From assembly GCA_002286715.1 (NCBI GenBank), contig NSJX01000048.1:74993-138992 (forward strand): DNA of 64,000 nt. The letters run 5' to 3'. Made by a program: the position numbers and the translations under genes. The notes beneath the pieces were generated by a model that had not been told where the DNA came from, searched no databases, and saw only the letters and a list, made by a program, of their open reading frames with translations. The first letter of the stretch is position 1; every line of letters starts with the position of its first letter. The DNA is from Dentipellis sp. KUC8613. Taxonomy: Eukaryota > Basidiomycota > Agaricomycetes > Russulales > Hericiaceae. This document shows, in pieces, positions 55,236-64,000 of this stretch.

Positions 55236-58200
55236 ATGGAGCAACCATCGGCCGCGGAGCAGCGCGCCTTCGCCGTCGCCAAACTCAAGCGCGCCGCATC
55301 ACTCCCTCGGATGAAGGATGGGAGGCGGCCACCGATGCACGTCGAGGGCGTCAGCGAGGGAGAAAAGTCGCAGGGGGAGCGAGAGGAGATGGAGGTTGAA
55401 GTCGAGGTCGAGGGGCAGGCAGAAGATGATGAGGGCGGTCTGAACTCGGACCCGAGGGAGGAGGAGGCGCAGGTCGAGGGCCGGGCGGAGCGAGGGCGCG
55501 ACATAAAGGCGAACGACGCCAAAACGACCGAGGTGCCCGCCACCTCGCCGCCCGCGACGCCGCTGCCCGCGGAGGACGCGACGGCGCCCAAGGCGAAGCG
55601 GCGGTCGCGCTCGCGCTCGCGCGGGCGGGGCTCGAAGGACTTCAAGGGCAAGGCGCGCGCCACGCAGTCGCCGCTGCCGACGGCGTCCGCGAACGACTCG
55701 TCCCCGGACGAGGGCCCGAACCCGCTCTCGCCGCTGCTCAACGGCTTCGCATCGCCCCCACCGCTCATTTCGCCCATCCCGTCGCATTTCGCCGCCATCC
55801 AGGCACAGCGGATGCTCAGCTCGCCAGAACCAGGCTTGATGTACCCCGGCACATCACCACCGACGCCCATGCTGCCTTCATTACAGGACATCCAGCGCGA
55901 GGCCCTCCAGCGCGGCCTGTTTCGCTCTAACAGCGCCGCGGCGCGATTGATGGCGCTGCACCAGCTCACGCAGGGCAATGAGTCCTTCGACTCGTCCTTC
56001 ACGACGTCGCCTCCAACAAGTCCGCCACCACTACCTGGCAAAATCTTCAGAAACAACACGGTCACGGGCAGCGGGGGCGGGGGCGACCGCTCCGCGGCGC
56101 GCAAGCTCATGATGCGCAGGCTGGGCGAGCGACTGAAGGAGGCCGAGACTGACCAGACGAGCGGTGGCGAGGAACAGCCGCCCCCGCCCCCGCCGAAGCA
56201 GCGCAAACGGCGCTCTCGACGAAGCTCGGGCAACCGCCCGACTGTCGTCGACGACCGCGAGCTCTCCTCCGCTACGTCGGTCACCACCCCGCTTGCCCCA
56301 CCCACAGCCCTTCCGCTCATGCTCGACCCAATGCCCGAATCCTTGCGCCCGCCGTCCGCCCGGAGTAATACTCCCGGCGCACGGCGCAGCAGTATCGAGC
56401 GCGACCGAGAAGATGCTCTTGCAAAGCTGACCGGCTCACCGACCGCCGCAACGTCATACGAATACGAGTCTCCCATGGGCCGCAGAGGCGTCGTCGTGGA
56501 GGAGGACGACATGCCCGATCAGGAACATATGTCGCCGCCGCGGCCCCCTTTCGCTGGCCTGCCCACACCAAGCACCCCACCCCGAGTCGCGGCTCTGCGT
56601 GCTCCACATGCTTCGGATGCTCCGTCGAATGCATCGACAGAGTCGGGCATTGGCGTGCCGGTCTATCTCTCGGAAACAATCCATGGGCACCGCGATATGT
56701 TCCCAACGAGTCCGTTCGCGACGCCGCTGAGGGAGAAGTCGGGTCCGGACGACGATGAGGACGATGTGTACCATGGGGGAGTACAGGCGGCGAGGCAGTC
56801 GCCATGGACAGACGCATATGACCGCGAAATCAGCTGGGTCGCAGATCCCGGTAGGTATCTCCTCTCACATCGTACTTCTCTCGTCGACTCACCAGACAGG
56901 CCACGCAGAACCGGACGACCGGATGCCCGTACACGACGACGACGAATACGACGATGCCGAGGACACCGACGACCAAGACCAGCAGCGCATGCGCCGCTCG
57001 ATACACGTCGAGCAGCAGTCTGACGACCAGGTGGGCGCAGAGGAGGACGACGAGGGCCCGTCCCCGCGCGCGTCTGCCGACTCAAAAGAGTTCATCGTGG
57101 AGCACGACCAGGATCAGTATCAGGAACCTGAGACCTCGCCCGAGCCGACGCAGTCCATGTCGTTCGCCCCGCCATCACCTTCGTCCGCCACTGCTCTGCA
57201 GGCGCTTATGAGCGACGACTCGAGTTCCTCCCGCGTCTACCCCGCACGCCTGTCCGTTGCGGTTCCCAGCCAGCCCGAGCTCACGCCAACCTCGAATCCC
57301 GAGTACATGGACTGGGAAGAGTCGCTTCACGTCATTTCAACAGACACGACTCCGAAGAAAAATGGGACGCCCAACGGCGGCGATTCGTCCGTGAGCAAAT
57401 GGGACAAGGTAAAGAACACGTTCATGCGGGCGGGCTCCTCGACGGGCCGCCGCTCGCGCACGAACAGCATCCGCGAGCGCGCCGGCAACACGGACTCGAG
57501 CGTCAGCCGCGAGAGCGGCGCGAGCCTCACGGGCAGCAGCTCCAAGACGGACAACAACAACAATAACAACAACAACAAAGGTGATATAAGCATGTGCTCC
57601 GCTCTCCCGCCGCGTCGCGCTGAACAGACACCTACCGTGGACACAGATCTGCCCGCGCCGATTTTCCCCAGCTCGCCCGGCGCGTCGTCGCCGATCCCCC
57701 CCACGACGACGGAGACGATGCTGAAGTACACGAACTCGAAGCTGTTCCCGTTCCCCGGCATCATCAAGCTCGAGGAGGAGCGCAACCGCGCGCGCGGGTT
57801 CCCGCTGAACGTGTCGTCGCCCGACATCATCTTTTCGCCGACGGGCGACGAGCTGTCCGCGTTGAGCTCGCACTCGTCGCAGACGCCGCAGCCGTCCCCG
57901 GAGACGCAGCGCGATAGGAAGCTATCCCACCAGGCCTCGGACACGCGGCTCCTCGCGAAGTTCAGCGGCTTGAACTCACCGCAGCCAATAAGCACCTCCG
58001 TCTCTTCGGCGTCGCATGCCGAGTACTTCAATTTGTCTACGTCCGGGTCGAATGGCTCTGGATGGCTCAACGGAAAGCTGCCGACGAACCGGGAGGGCGT
58101 GAAGAAGTGGCTGAGCGCGAAGAAGCTCTTCTCCTCCCAGTCTTCGCAGCCGTCGTATCCCAGCTTGCAGTCCCCACCTCACAGCGCAGGCATCGTTGAC

Positions 58201-60609
58201 TCGCGGGCAAAACTTTCTCACAAGCCTTCTGTAACGGACCTGCTGAAGGTGCGCAAGGAGTCCGAGGTCGTGACGGACTGGGAGGACCTGTCGAAGACGC
58301 CGACGAGCACGAGCGGCAGCACGCTGCTGGGCAAGGCCTCGCTGAAGGACGGCAGGCCCTCGTTTCCGCACGAACCTTCCGTACGAGAACCGCCGCCGAC
58401 CGAGAAGGCGCCCCCGGAGCCGGTTCAGCCCCCGCCCGTGGAGACTAGCTCGCCGAACGGCGACGCGCAGTTCGCGACGTACCCCGTGCAGCCCCCGGAC
58501 ACGCACTCGCTGCCGTCACCGCCCGACCTCGCCTCCTCCACGACCCCCGATCCGATGTCCTCGCTCGACGAGTACCCGATCCGCTCGTCGACCTCGACGC
58601 TCTCGTCGCGCCCGTCGCCCGAGCCCGTCGTGCGCCCGTCGCAGGGTTCTGTGGTCCTCGAACGCCTCGACGACATGCTGAGCCGGGGCACGCGTGGGAA
58701 CACGGGGACGTTCTTCTTCGAAGACCCGCCGCGGAAGCTGCTGCTCTCCTCCCCCGTGCTGCAGGTGGCGAACGCGAACACGGTGAAGGACCGCTTCCTG
58801 TTCCTGTTCACGGACATCCTCGTCATCGCGAAGCCGATCGCGCAGGACCTCGACGCGCTGCTCGACACGACGAAGCGCTCGCCGCTCGACCGCAAGTTCG
58901 TCGTGAAGAGCGTCGTGCAGCTCCGCCAGCTGCGCTTCACCGCCGACCGCGACGACCTGCAGCCCCGGGCGCTCCACCTGTCCGCGCTCAGCCGCCACCC
59001 GATCGTGCGCACGTTCGTCGTGCAGTTCACGAAGGACGCGGACCAGGCGATCGCCGCGTTCTTCGAGAAGACGGGGATGAGGGACGACCCGGTCGTGCTC
59101 GGCCAGATTCTGTTCAAGGCGATCGAGCTCGACAGGGCGCGGCTTGGCGACTACCTCTCGCGGCGGACGTCCAAGTTCGTGCTCAAGGCGTATATTGATG
59201 GGTTCGGCTTCTGCGGGATCCGCGTCGACAAGGCGCTGCGCGTGTTTCTGCAGTCCCTGCACATCCCGTCGCCGTCGAGGTCGTCGCATTCGAGCCCGGT
59301 GGACTACATGATCGATGCGTTCGCGAGCAGGTGGTACGAGGCCAACGCCAAGATTGTCGCGTACGACAAGGACCTTGCTGTCCGACTCGCGCGCGCCATC
59401 GTCCAGCTCAACGAGGTCCTGTTCGGCGGTATCACAGCCGAAGCGGGGCCCGTGCCCCAGGTGAGACGCACCATCACCGCGCGCGACTTCATCAACGCCT
59501 TCCGACGGTACGACCCGCGGTGCCTCGTCTCCGACGACCTGCTCGACAAAATCTACACCTCGATCCGCCGCGAGCCGCTCTCGCAGGCACGCAACCCCGC
59601 GCATGCCAGCACGCCCGACCTGAACATCACGATGAAGCGCCTCGTGCCGCTGCGCCTGACGTACCGCATGCAGTCCGAGCCCGTCATCCTGCGCCTCCCG
59701 CAAGCAGACCCGAACCTCGTCATCCACATCCACGGGCAGGACCTCATCATCGACCCGCCGTTCCTGACGTTCGCGCGCTCCGCCGAGGCGTCCTTCCGCA
59801 TCACGGGCACGTCGCTCGGGCGCAAGACGCTCAGCTTCTCGCGCGCGGGCAGCAGCGCGCCGCTGTACGCGGGGCTGCCGCTGAGCAGCGCGATCGTCGT
59901 CGAGCGCGGGTTCATGCGCAACACGTTCCAGGTCGCGTTCGCGAACCACGCCGGCGAGAAGCGGCGATATATGTTCAGCGTCGACGACCCCGTCATCCGC
60001 CACAACTGGACCGTCTCGCTCCGCCGCCAGATCGACGCCGCGAGCGCGCCGCCGCCGCACGGCCTCGGCGCGTTCTTCCGCGCGGCGGAGGACACCGCGT
60101 TCCGCGTGCTGCAGGACACGCTCGTCGTGCGCGACGACGCGGAGTGGGACAAGGGCGCGCGGTCGGTGCCGCCGACGCCGCTGCCGGGCTCGCACTCGCA
60201 CTCACAGTCGCAGTCGCCGTCGCCGAATGGGTCTGCATTCCGCGTACCCGCGTTGAAGGAGCGGCGGAGTCGGCTCGACGGGTCCTCGCCCGCACATGCG
60301 CGCTCCAAGTCGCGCAGCCAGGTGTACCACCGCCAGGGCCCGGGCAAGCTCGAGCAGCAGGAGCTCGCGCCCGCCCCCGCCCCCGATGCGGAGGCGCGCG
60401 AGGACGAGCGCGTCGAGGCGGCCGCGCTGCATCTGTGGACGGGGAAGGACCTCGAGCGCGTGTGTCAGCAGAACAGCGCGATCCCGCCGGTGCTGGCGTC
60501 GATGCAGATTGGCGCGCGTGCGAATGGCAATGGTGGCGGCGTGGGTGGCTCGTCGCCGCGCCTGCCGTCGCGTCCCCACACGGCGCAGTCGCAAACTGTG
60601 TTATCATAG
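55236..60609 (+). CDS. Large Sec7/PH-domain protein (ARF-GEF-like) with degenerate catalytic site
   Basis: Exons 55236-56850 and 56900-60609 across a 49-nt intron encode about 1774 residues. The first 1100 are Ser/Pro-rich, acidic and disordered. A PH-like region follows (about 1120-1240, LLSSPVLQVANANTVKDRFL, FLFTDILVIAKPI). Next is a Sec7-like region (about 1255-1440: RTSKFVLKAYIDGFGFCGIR, KALRVFLQSLHIP, VDYMIDAFASRWYEANAKIV, ARDFINAFRRYDPRCLVSDD). A second PH-like or beta-rich region spans about 1450-1590. In active ARF-GEFs the loop FRLPGEAQ carries the glutamate finger; here it is LHIPSPSRSS, and the LNTDLH motif is LNEVLF. GEF activity by the usual mechanism is therefore unlikely. A 66-nt in-frame segment (57581-57646) has splice-like ends (GTGATA..ACACAG) and may be an intron, which would shorten the protein by 22 residues. 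The role is probably at a membrane. Confidence 0.8.
57551..57580 (+). repeat. AAC trinucleotide run encoding poly-Asn
   Basis: An imperfect (AAC)n run gives an asparagine tract just before the possible intron of the Sec7-like gene. It is probably length-variable between strains. Confidence 0.8.
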
Positions 60610-61575
60610 TAATGGGTGACCCGCGGTCTTGGTCTGGTTTGTTTTGGGATCTCGTTCTAATGTGCGTGTTTTCTTATGTGTCGTCTTGGCTGGTGCTGAC
60701 GGGGCGTTTAACGCTGCAGCGCACGGACTTTTGCAATTCTCGCCATCTAGTACTAATAACCACCCCATCCCCCTGTGTCGCATGTTCGTGTTCATGTTAT
60801 CCGCAATTTCTGCTATCCCTATATCTACCATCTGTGTCGCCGATACTCTCTATTCACTAACGTCAACGTCAATCTATACTGTCTCTTCTCTAGCTAATTC
60901 CGGTTCCTTCCTGGGCTCCCCACTGTCACATTCCCTCTTCCCCTTCCCCTTCCTCTCCCCCTCCCCTACCTCGCCTCATGCTCTACCCCTGCATACTACG
61001 CCTTCGCCGTACACTGTTCACTGTCACGATATCTCTATCTCATTCTGGCTGCCCAGCCGTGCTTGCTTGTCTGCTTGTCCATGTCATCTCCTACCTCCCG
61101 CATTCCGCATTATTATCGATATCGGTCGTCCTTGCTTTGATCCATGCAATGTATAAACGTTAGACGGTTCTGGACGTCTGACGCGCAAAGTGGGATATTA
61201 TCATTTCGTCAGGGCAAAAGACCGATTATCGCTTGCGCGATGTGGATGGATGATCTGGAGCCCGCATGGATCTCCGAGCAGGGTGCCCGCGGGCGTCGCG
61301 TCGTGCTGTGGCCAGCGTCGGATTTTCTACGTCATCTGGCGAGCGTTCGGCACGAATATGAGGCTGTCTGCGCACGCCCAGGCCGGCAATAAGTACCCTC
61401 TCTCAGGACCAGCTGTGAGCTGCAGCACCCGCTCGACCGTTCTCATACACACCCGCCCGGTCGGACGCTTCCCGCGCGCAGTACCTAGTGACACCACACA
61501 CCCCGCCAGTACTTGTTGCTCCGCCCGTCTCATGTGGCAGGCCGCCGCGCTTGACGTCGACACCCCCAGTTCCGA
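60610..61575. other. Intergenic region between Sec7-like and cation-transporter genes
   Basis: About 970 bp of 3' flank and promoter. The part around 60930-60980 is C/T-rich. No gene or RNA recognised. Confidence 0.5.
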
Positions 61576-63208
61576 ATGATGTTGGGTCGCCGGGCGGCGA
61601 CAGTCCTCGGGCCTGCCCCCTTTCCGTTTTCCTTTCTCGCGGCCGCTGATCGCGCAGGCCTCACTGGCACTTCGAGCTCTCGACACGTCACCCGAAGCAG
61701 AAGCATCATCAGCCGGCGGGTGGGATATCGCCGCTGTTGTGTTGCGCTCCCTGTGCAGAAGGCCACCACTACGGCTACGGCGTTGCAGCGCATTTCGACT
61801 TGGACGATGGCGGCGACGGGCGATCGGATGCATTCGGACGGCCTCGTTTCGCGGCGGGCGCACTCGACGGACTCGAAGGGGAAGGAGGCGGCGCACAAAC
61901 ATGGCGACCACGACCACGACCACGGTGAAGAGCCGCACTCGCATGGGATCTTTGGACATACGCACTCGCACGATGAGAATGGGCATAGTCATGGCGGGCA
62001 GGTCATCGAGGCGCTGCAGAATCGAGGTGCGTCTTCGCGTTCGCTATGTGCTCGGCGTGTGGGAGTGCTAACGCGAGGACGGCTTTTTGCTGCTTCACCA
62101 GGGGATCCGGGTAGCCGAATCACGCTGATTGGGCTCGGCTCGAACGTCATCTTGACGAGCGCGAAGGGCGCGGCGGGGTACTTTATGAACTCTGCGGCTC
62201 TGCTCGCCGATGCAGGTCACTCATTGAGTGGTGAGTACTCCATGTTGCCTGCCAAACGGTTTCCATTCTCATTCCACCATCCAGACCTCCTCGGCGACTT
62301 CGTCGTCCTCTTCTCCTGGAGACTATCCCGCCGCCCGCCCAGCCCGCGCTACCCCTACGGCTTCGCAAAGTTCGAAACGCTCGGCACGACCGTCGTCGCG
62401 ATCCTCCTCATCGGCGGCGCACTCGGCATCGGCGCACATTCCCTCTCGCTCCTCTTCGACGCGCTCGCCTCGACCGCCGCCTCTCTACCCCCGGGCGCGC
62501 TGCAGACCGCGATCTCGAGCGTGACCTCCGCGGCGCACAGCGTGCCCGCGATCGGCACCGTCGTGGGGCACGAGCACGCGCACGCGCACGTGCTCGACCC
62601 GAACGCGGCGTGGTTCGCCGCCGCGAGCGTCGTGTGCAAGGAGTGGCTCTTCCGCATCACGAAGAAGGTCGCGGAGCAGGAGAGCAGCCCCGTGCTCTTC
62701 GCGAACGCGTACCACCACCGCAGCGACGCGTACTCGAGCGTCGTCGCGCTCGCCGCGATCATGGGCAGCAGCTGGTTCCCGGCGCTGCCGCTCGACCCGA
62801 TCGGAGGTGCGTGTATCCCTGTAGTAGGGACCACTGTCGCGATGTGCTGAGGACGCTGTTTGTGTTGTGTTGTCAGGCTTGCTTGTGTCGCTCGTCATCC
62901 TCCGCCAGGGCATGTCGATCTTCGGTGGCGCGTTCGGCCAGCTGACGGACGCGAGCGCGTCGAAGACGACGCTCCACGCGCTGCACCACGCCCTCGACGA
63001 GCACGCCGCCGCGCTGCCCGACCTCCTCGCCGTGCACGACCTGCGCGCGCGGCGGACCGGCGCGGCGCTCTTCGTCGACCTCACCGTCGACGTGCCGAGG
63101 ACGCTCAGCGTCGCGCAGACGCAAAAACTGGAACTCGCGATCCACGCCGTGCTGAAGGAGGCGAAGAAGGAGATCGCGGAGGTCACGGTGAGGTTTAGGC
63201 CCGCGTAG
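61576..63208 (+). CDS. Mitochondrial cation diffusion facilitator, Mmt1/Mmt2-like (iron)
   Basis: Four exons. The N-terminus (MMLGRRAATVLGPAPFPFSF..., followed by many Arg and Ser) looks like a mitochondrial presequence. Then comes a His-rich, metal-binding stretch (HKHGDHDHDHGEEPHSHG, GHTHSHDENGHSHGG). The transporter domain begins ITLIGLGSNVILTSAKGAAG and has the first metal site DAGHSLSDLLGD (TM2), PRYPYGFAKFETLG, a second His-rich loop (GHEHAHAHV), the second metal site HHRSDAYSSVVALAA (TM5) and the cytosolic-type C-terminal domain ending ITVRFRPA-like (EVTVRFRPA). DxxxD and HxxxD sites are as expected for CDF proteins. The Mmt group exports iron from mitochondria in yeast. The start was taken at the first of two adjacent ATGs (61576). 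Confidence 0.88.
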
Positions 63209-63240
63209 ATGGAGATGGTTGTGAAGGTGGATTGGATGGA

Positions 63241-63263
63241 GGATCGGGATCGGGATCGGGATG
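63241..63263. repeat. GGATCG hexanucleotide repeat in the 3' flank of the CDF gene
   Basis: Nearly four GGATCG units lie head to tail, 33 bp after the stop codon, probably in the 3' UTR. Confidence 0.75.
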
Positions 63264-63488
63264 GCGCTTCTTCGTGTATTGCATTCATTTTCTGGTGCTC
63301 TCCATGTTGTACATTTATTATTGAATATCATATAGCCCGAGCGTTTTCAATGGTCAATGGTCAAGCTCGTCTTATCTGCCTTAGGTTGCGGTATAGGTAT
63401 CCCAGGTAAGTACATGGTTGTATCTCTAATCCGGTGAGTATAGTCTGATCCTGTAAATGCCCTAGTGAAACGCCACTTCTGCTGTGTA

Positions 63489-64000
63489 CTAGTACAAACG
63501 CGCATGAATCCTCACAAACGCCACCCTCTCCTCCAACCACCGACAACTGCTGCCCAGCTCGACAAACGGAATCCCCAACTCGCCCAGCATCCGCCTGAAC
63601 TCGCCAAAACACGCCCACCCGTCCTCCAGGCTGCGCACGCCGTCGTCCACGAGCCACTCCGCGACGGGCGCGAGCAGCACGAACGTCGACGCGCGGTACG
63701 CGGGCAGCGCGGCCTGCAGCTCCGGCGCCGCGAGCAGCGTGCGGCTCCGCGAGCCGCCGTCGTGGTCTGCGGCGTCCGCGAGCGCGGCGTACACGACCGC
63801 GTCCACGGCAGAGCGGTCGCTCAGCACGATCCCGCGTGCATTCCCAATCCCTCCGCCCCCTTCCCCTTCCCCTTCCCTGACACCCCCACCGCCCGCGGCG
63901 ACGACCGCACGCGCGCGCGCGTCCTCCGCGAGCTGCGCATGCATGATCGCGCGCTGCATCGCGAGCGTGCCGACGTCCGCGCGCGCGACCTCGGTGATGT
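63489..64000 (-). CDS. AAA_28/NadR-like P-loop domain protein, 3' part only
   Basis: The reading frame is open to the right edge (reading VARADVGTLAMQRAIMHAQL inward), so the 5' part including any Walker A motif lies outside the window. Visible are SDRSAVDAVVYAALAD, YRASTFVLLAPVAEWLVDDG followed by VRS, a CFGEFRRMLGELGIPFVELG helix-strand pair, and RWLEERVAFVRIHARLY at the end. DR..DAxxYA, then VxLLxPxxxxxxDGVR, then a C-terminal LxxxGIPxxxL segment is the pattern of the AAA_28 (NadR/Ttd14-like kinase) domain common in basidiomycetes. These are nucleotide-binding proteins of mostly unknown function. A Gly/Glu-rich insertion (EGEGEGGGG) lies between two core elements. Confidence 0.75.
   Translation of the reverse strand, partial: ITEVARADVGTLAMQRAIMHAQLAEDARARAVVAAGGGGVREGEGEGGGGIGNARGIVLSDRSAVDAVVYAALADAADHDGGSRSRTLLAAPELQAALPAYRASTFVLLAPVAEWLVDDGVRSLEDGWACFGEFRRMLGELGIPFVELGSSCRWLEERVAFVRIHARLY

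Noticed and set aside
55112..56512. A 466-codon minus-strand open frame, Ser-rich
   Set aside because: It is antisense to the disordered N-terminal part of the Sec7-like protein, with no domain, and is explained by codon bias.
58516..60201. A 561-codon minus-strand open frame and an equally long plus-strand frame in another register
   Set aside because: Both overlap the Sec7/PH-like coding sequence, whose protein has clear domain patterns; the others are compositionally biased shadows.

Overview
The window is nuclear DNA of a filamentous basidiomycete, most likely a wood-decay or polypore-type agaricomycete. The genes are dense and cut by many very short introns (about 49-66 nt, GT..AG). Two tRNA-Tyr genes carry a 13-nt intron at the canonical eukaryotic position. 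Promoters are pyrimidine-rich and the coding regions are GC-rich. There are no bacterial-type operons, Shine-Dalgarno sites, rRNA genes or CRISPR arrays. Exon joins were worked out by eye from reading frame, splice consensus and paralogue comparison.

Layout. 0.4-7 kb: an FMN-binding flavin-reductase-like protein (-), an ATRIP/Rad26-like checkpoint protein (+) and an F-box/LRR-like protein (+). 7-16 kb: three tandem paralogous acyl-CoA synthetases (-), each ending in a PTS1-like tripeptide (AKL, GKL, AKL). The gap between the first two holds two tRNA-Tyr genes and a 5'-truncated LINE with target-site duplications and a poly(A) tail. 16.7-22 kb: a P5B-type vacuolar ATPase (Ypk9/ATP13A type). 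23-29 kb: a Ser/Ala-rich single-pass surface protein, an NFKBIL1-like J-domain protein and an amidohydrolase-like protein without visible metal ligands.

29.7-37 kb is the accessory part. It has four copies (two subfamilies, A/C and B/D) of a small protein family I do not recognise, all with the same intron phases and a 220-nt second exon. In copy B the start codon is split by an intron (A|TG). Copy C was hit by a 1.84-kb terminal-inverted-repeat element; the new C-terminus is encoded by the element, and the original in-frame tail lies intact on its far side. A divergent PD-(D/E)XK-like gene sits in the middle of the array.

38-64 kb: a hypothetical low-complexity protein, a phytanoyl-CoA-dioxygenase-like protein, a coiled-coil protein, a second F-box/LRR-like gene paralogous to the one at 5.4 kb, Rrp17/Nol12, an iron-dependent alcohol dehydrogenase of the maleylacetate reductase type (its final codons and stop codon are tandemly repeated), a divergent flavin-reductase-like gene, a large Sec7-domain protein that has lost its catalytic glutamate, a mitochondrial Mmt-type cation diffusion facilitator, and the 3' part of an AAA_28/NadR-like gene leaving the right edge.

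Functional links are limited. The three synthetases look like an expanded peroxisomal CoA-ligase locus. The Fe-ADH and flavin-reductase pair, sharing an 850-bp divergent promoter, could serve aromatic catabolism. The four-copy family is the best candidate for undescribed biology.
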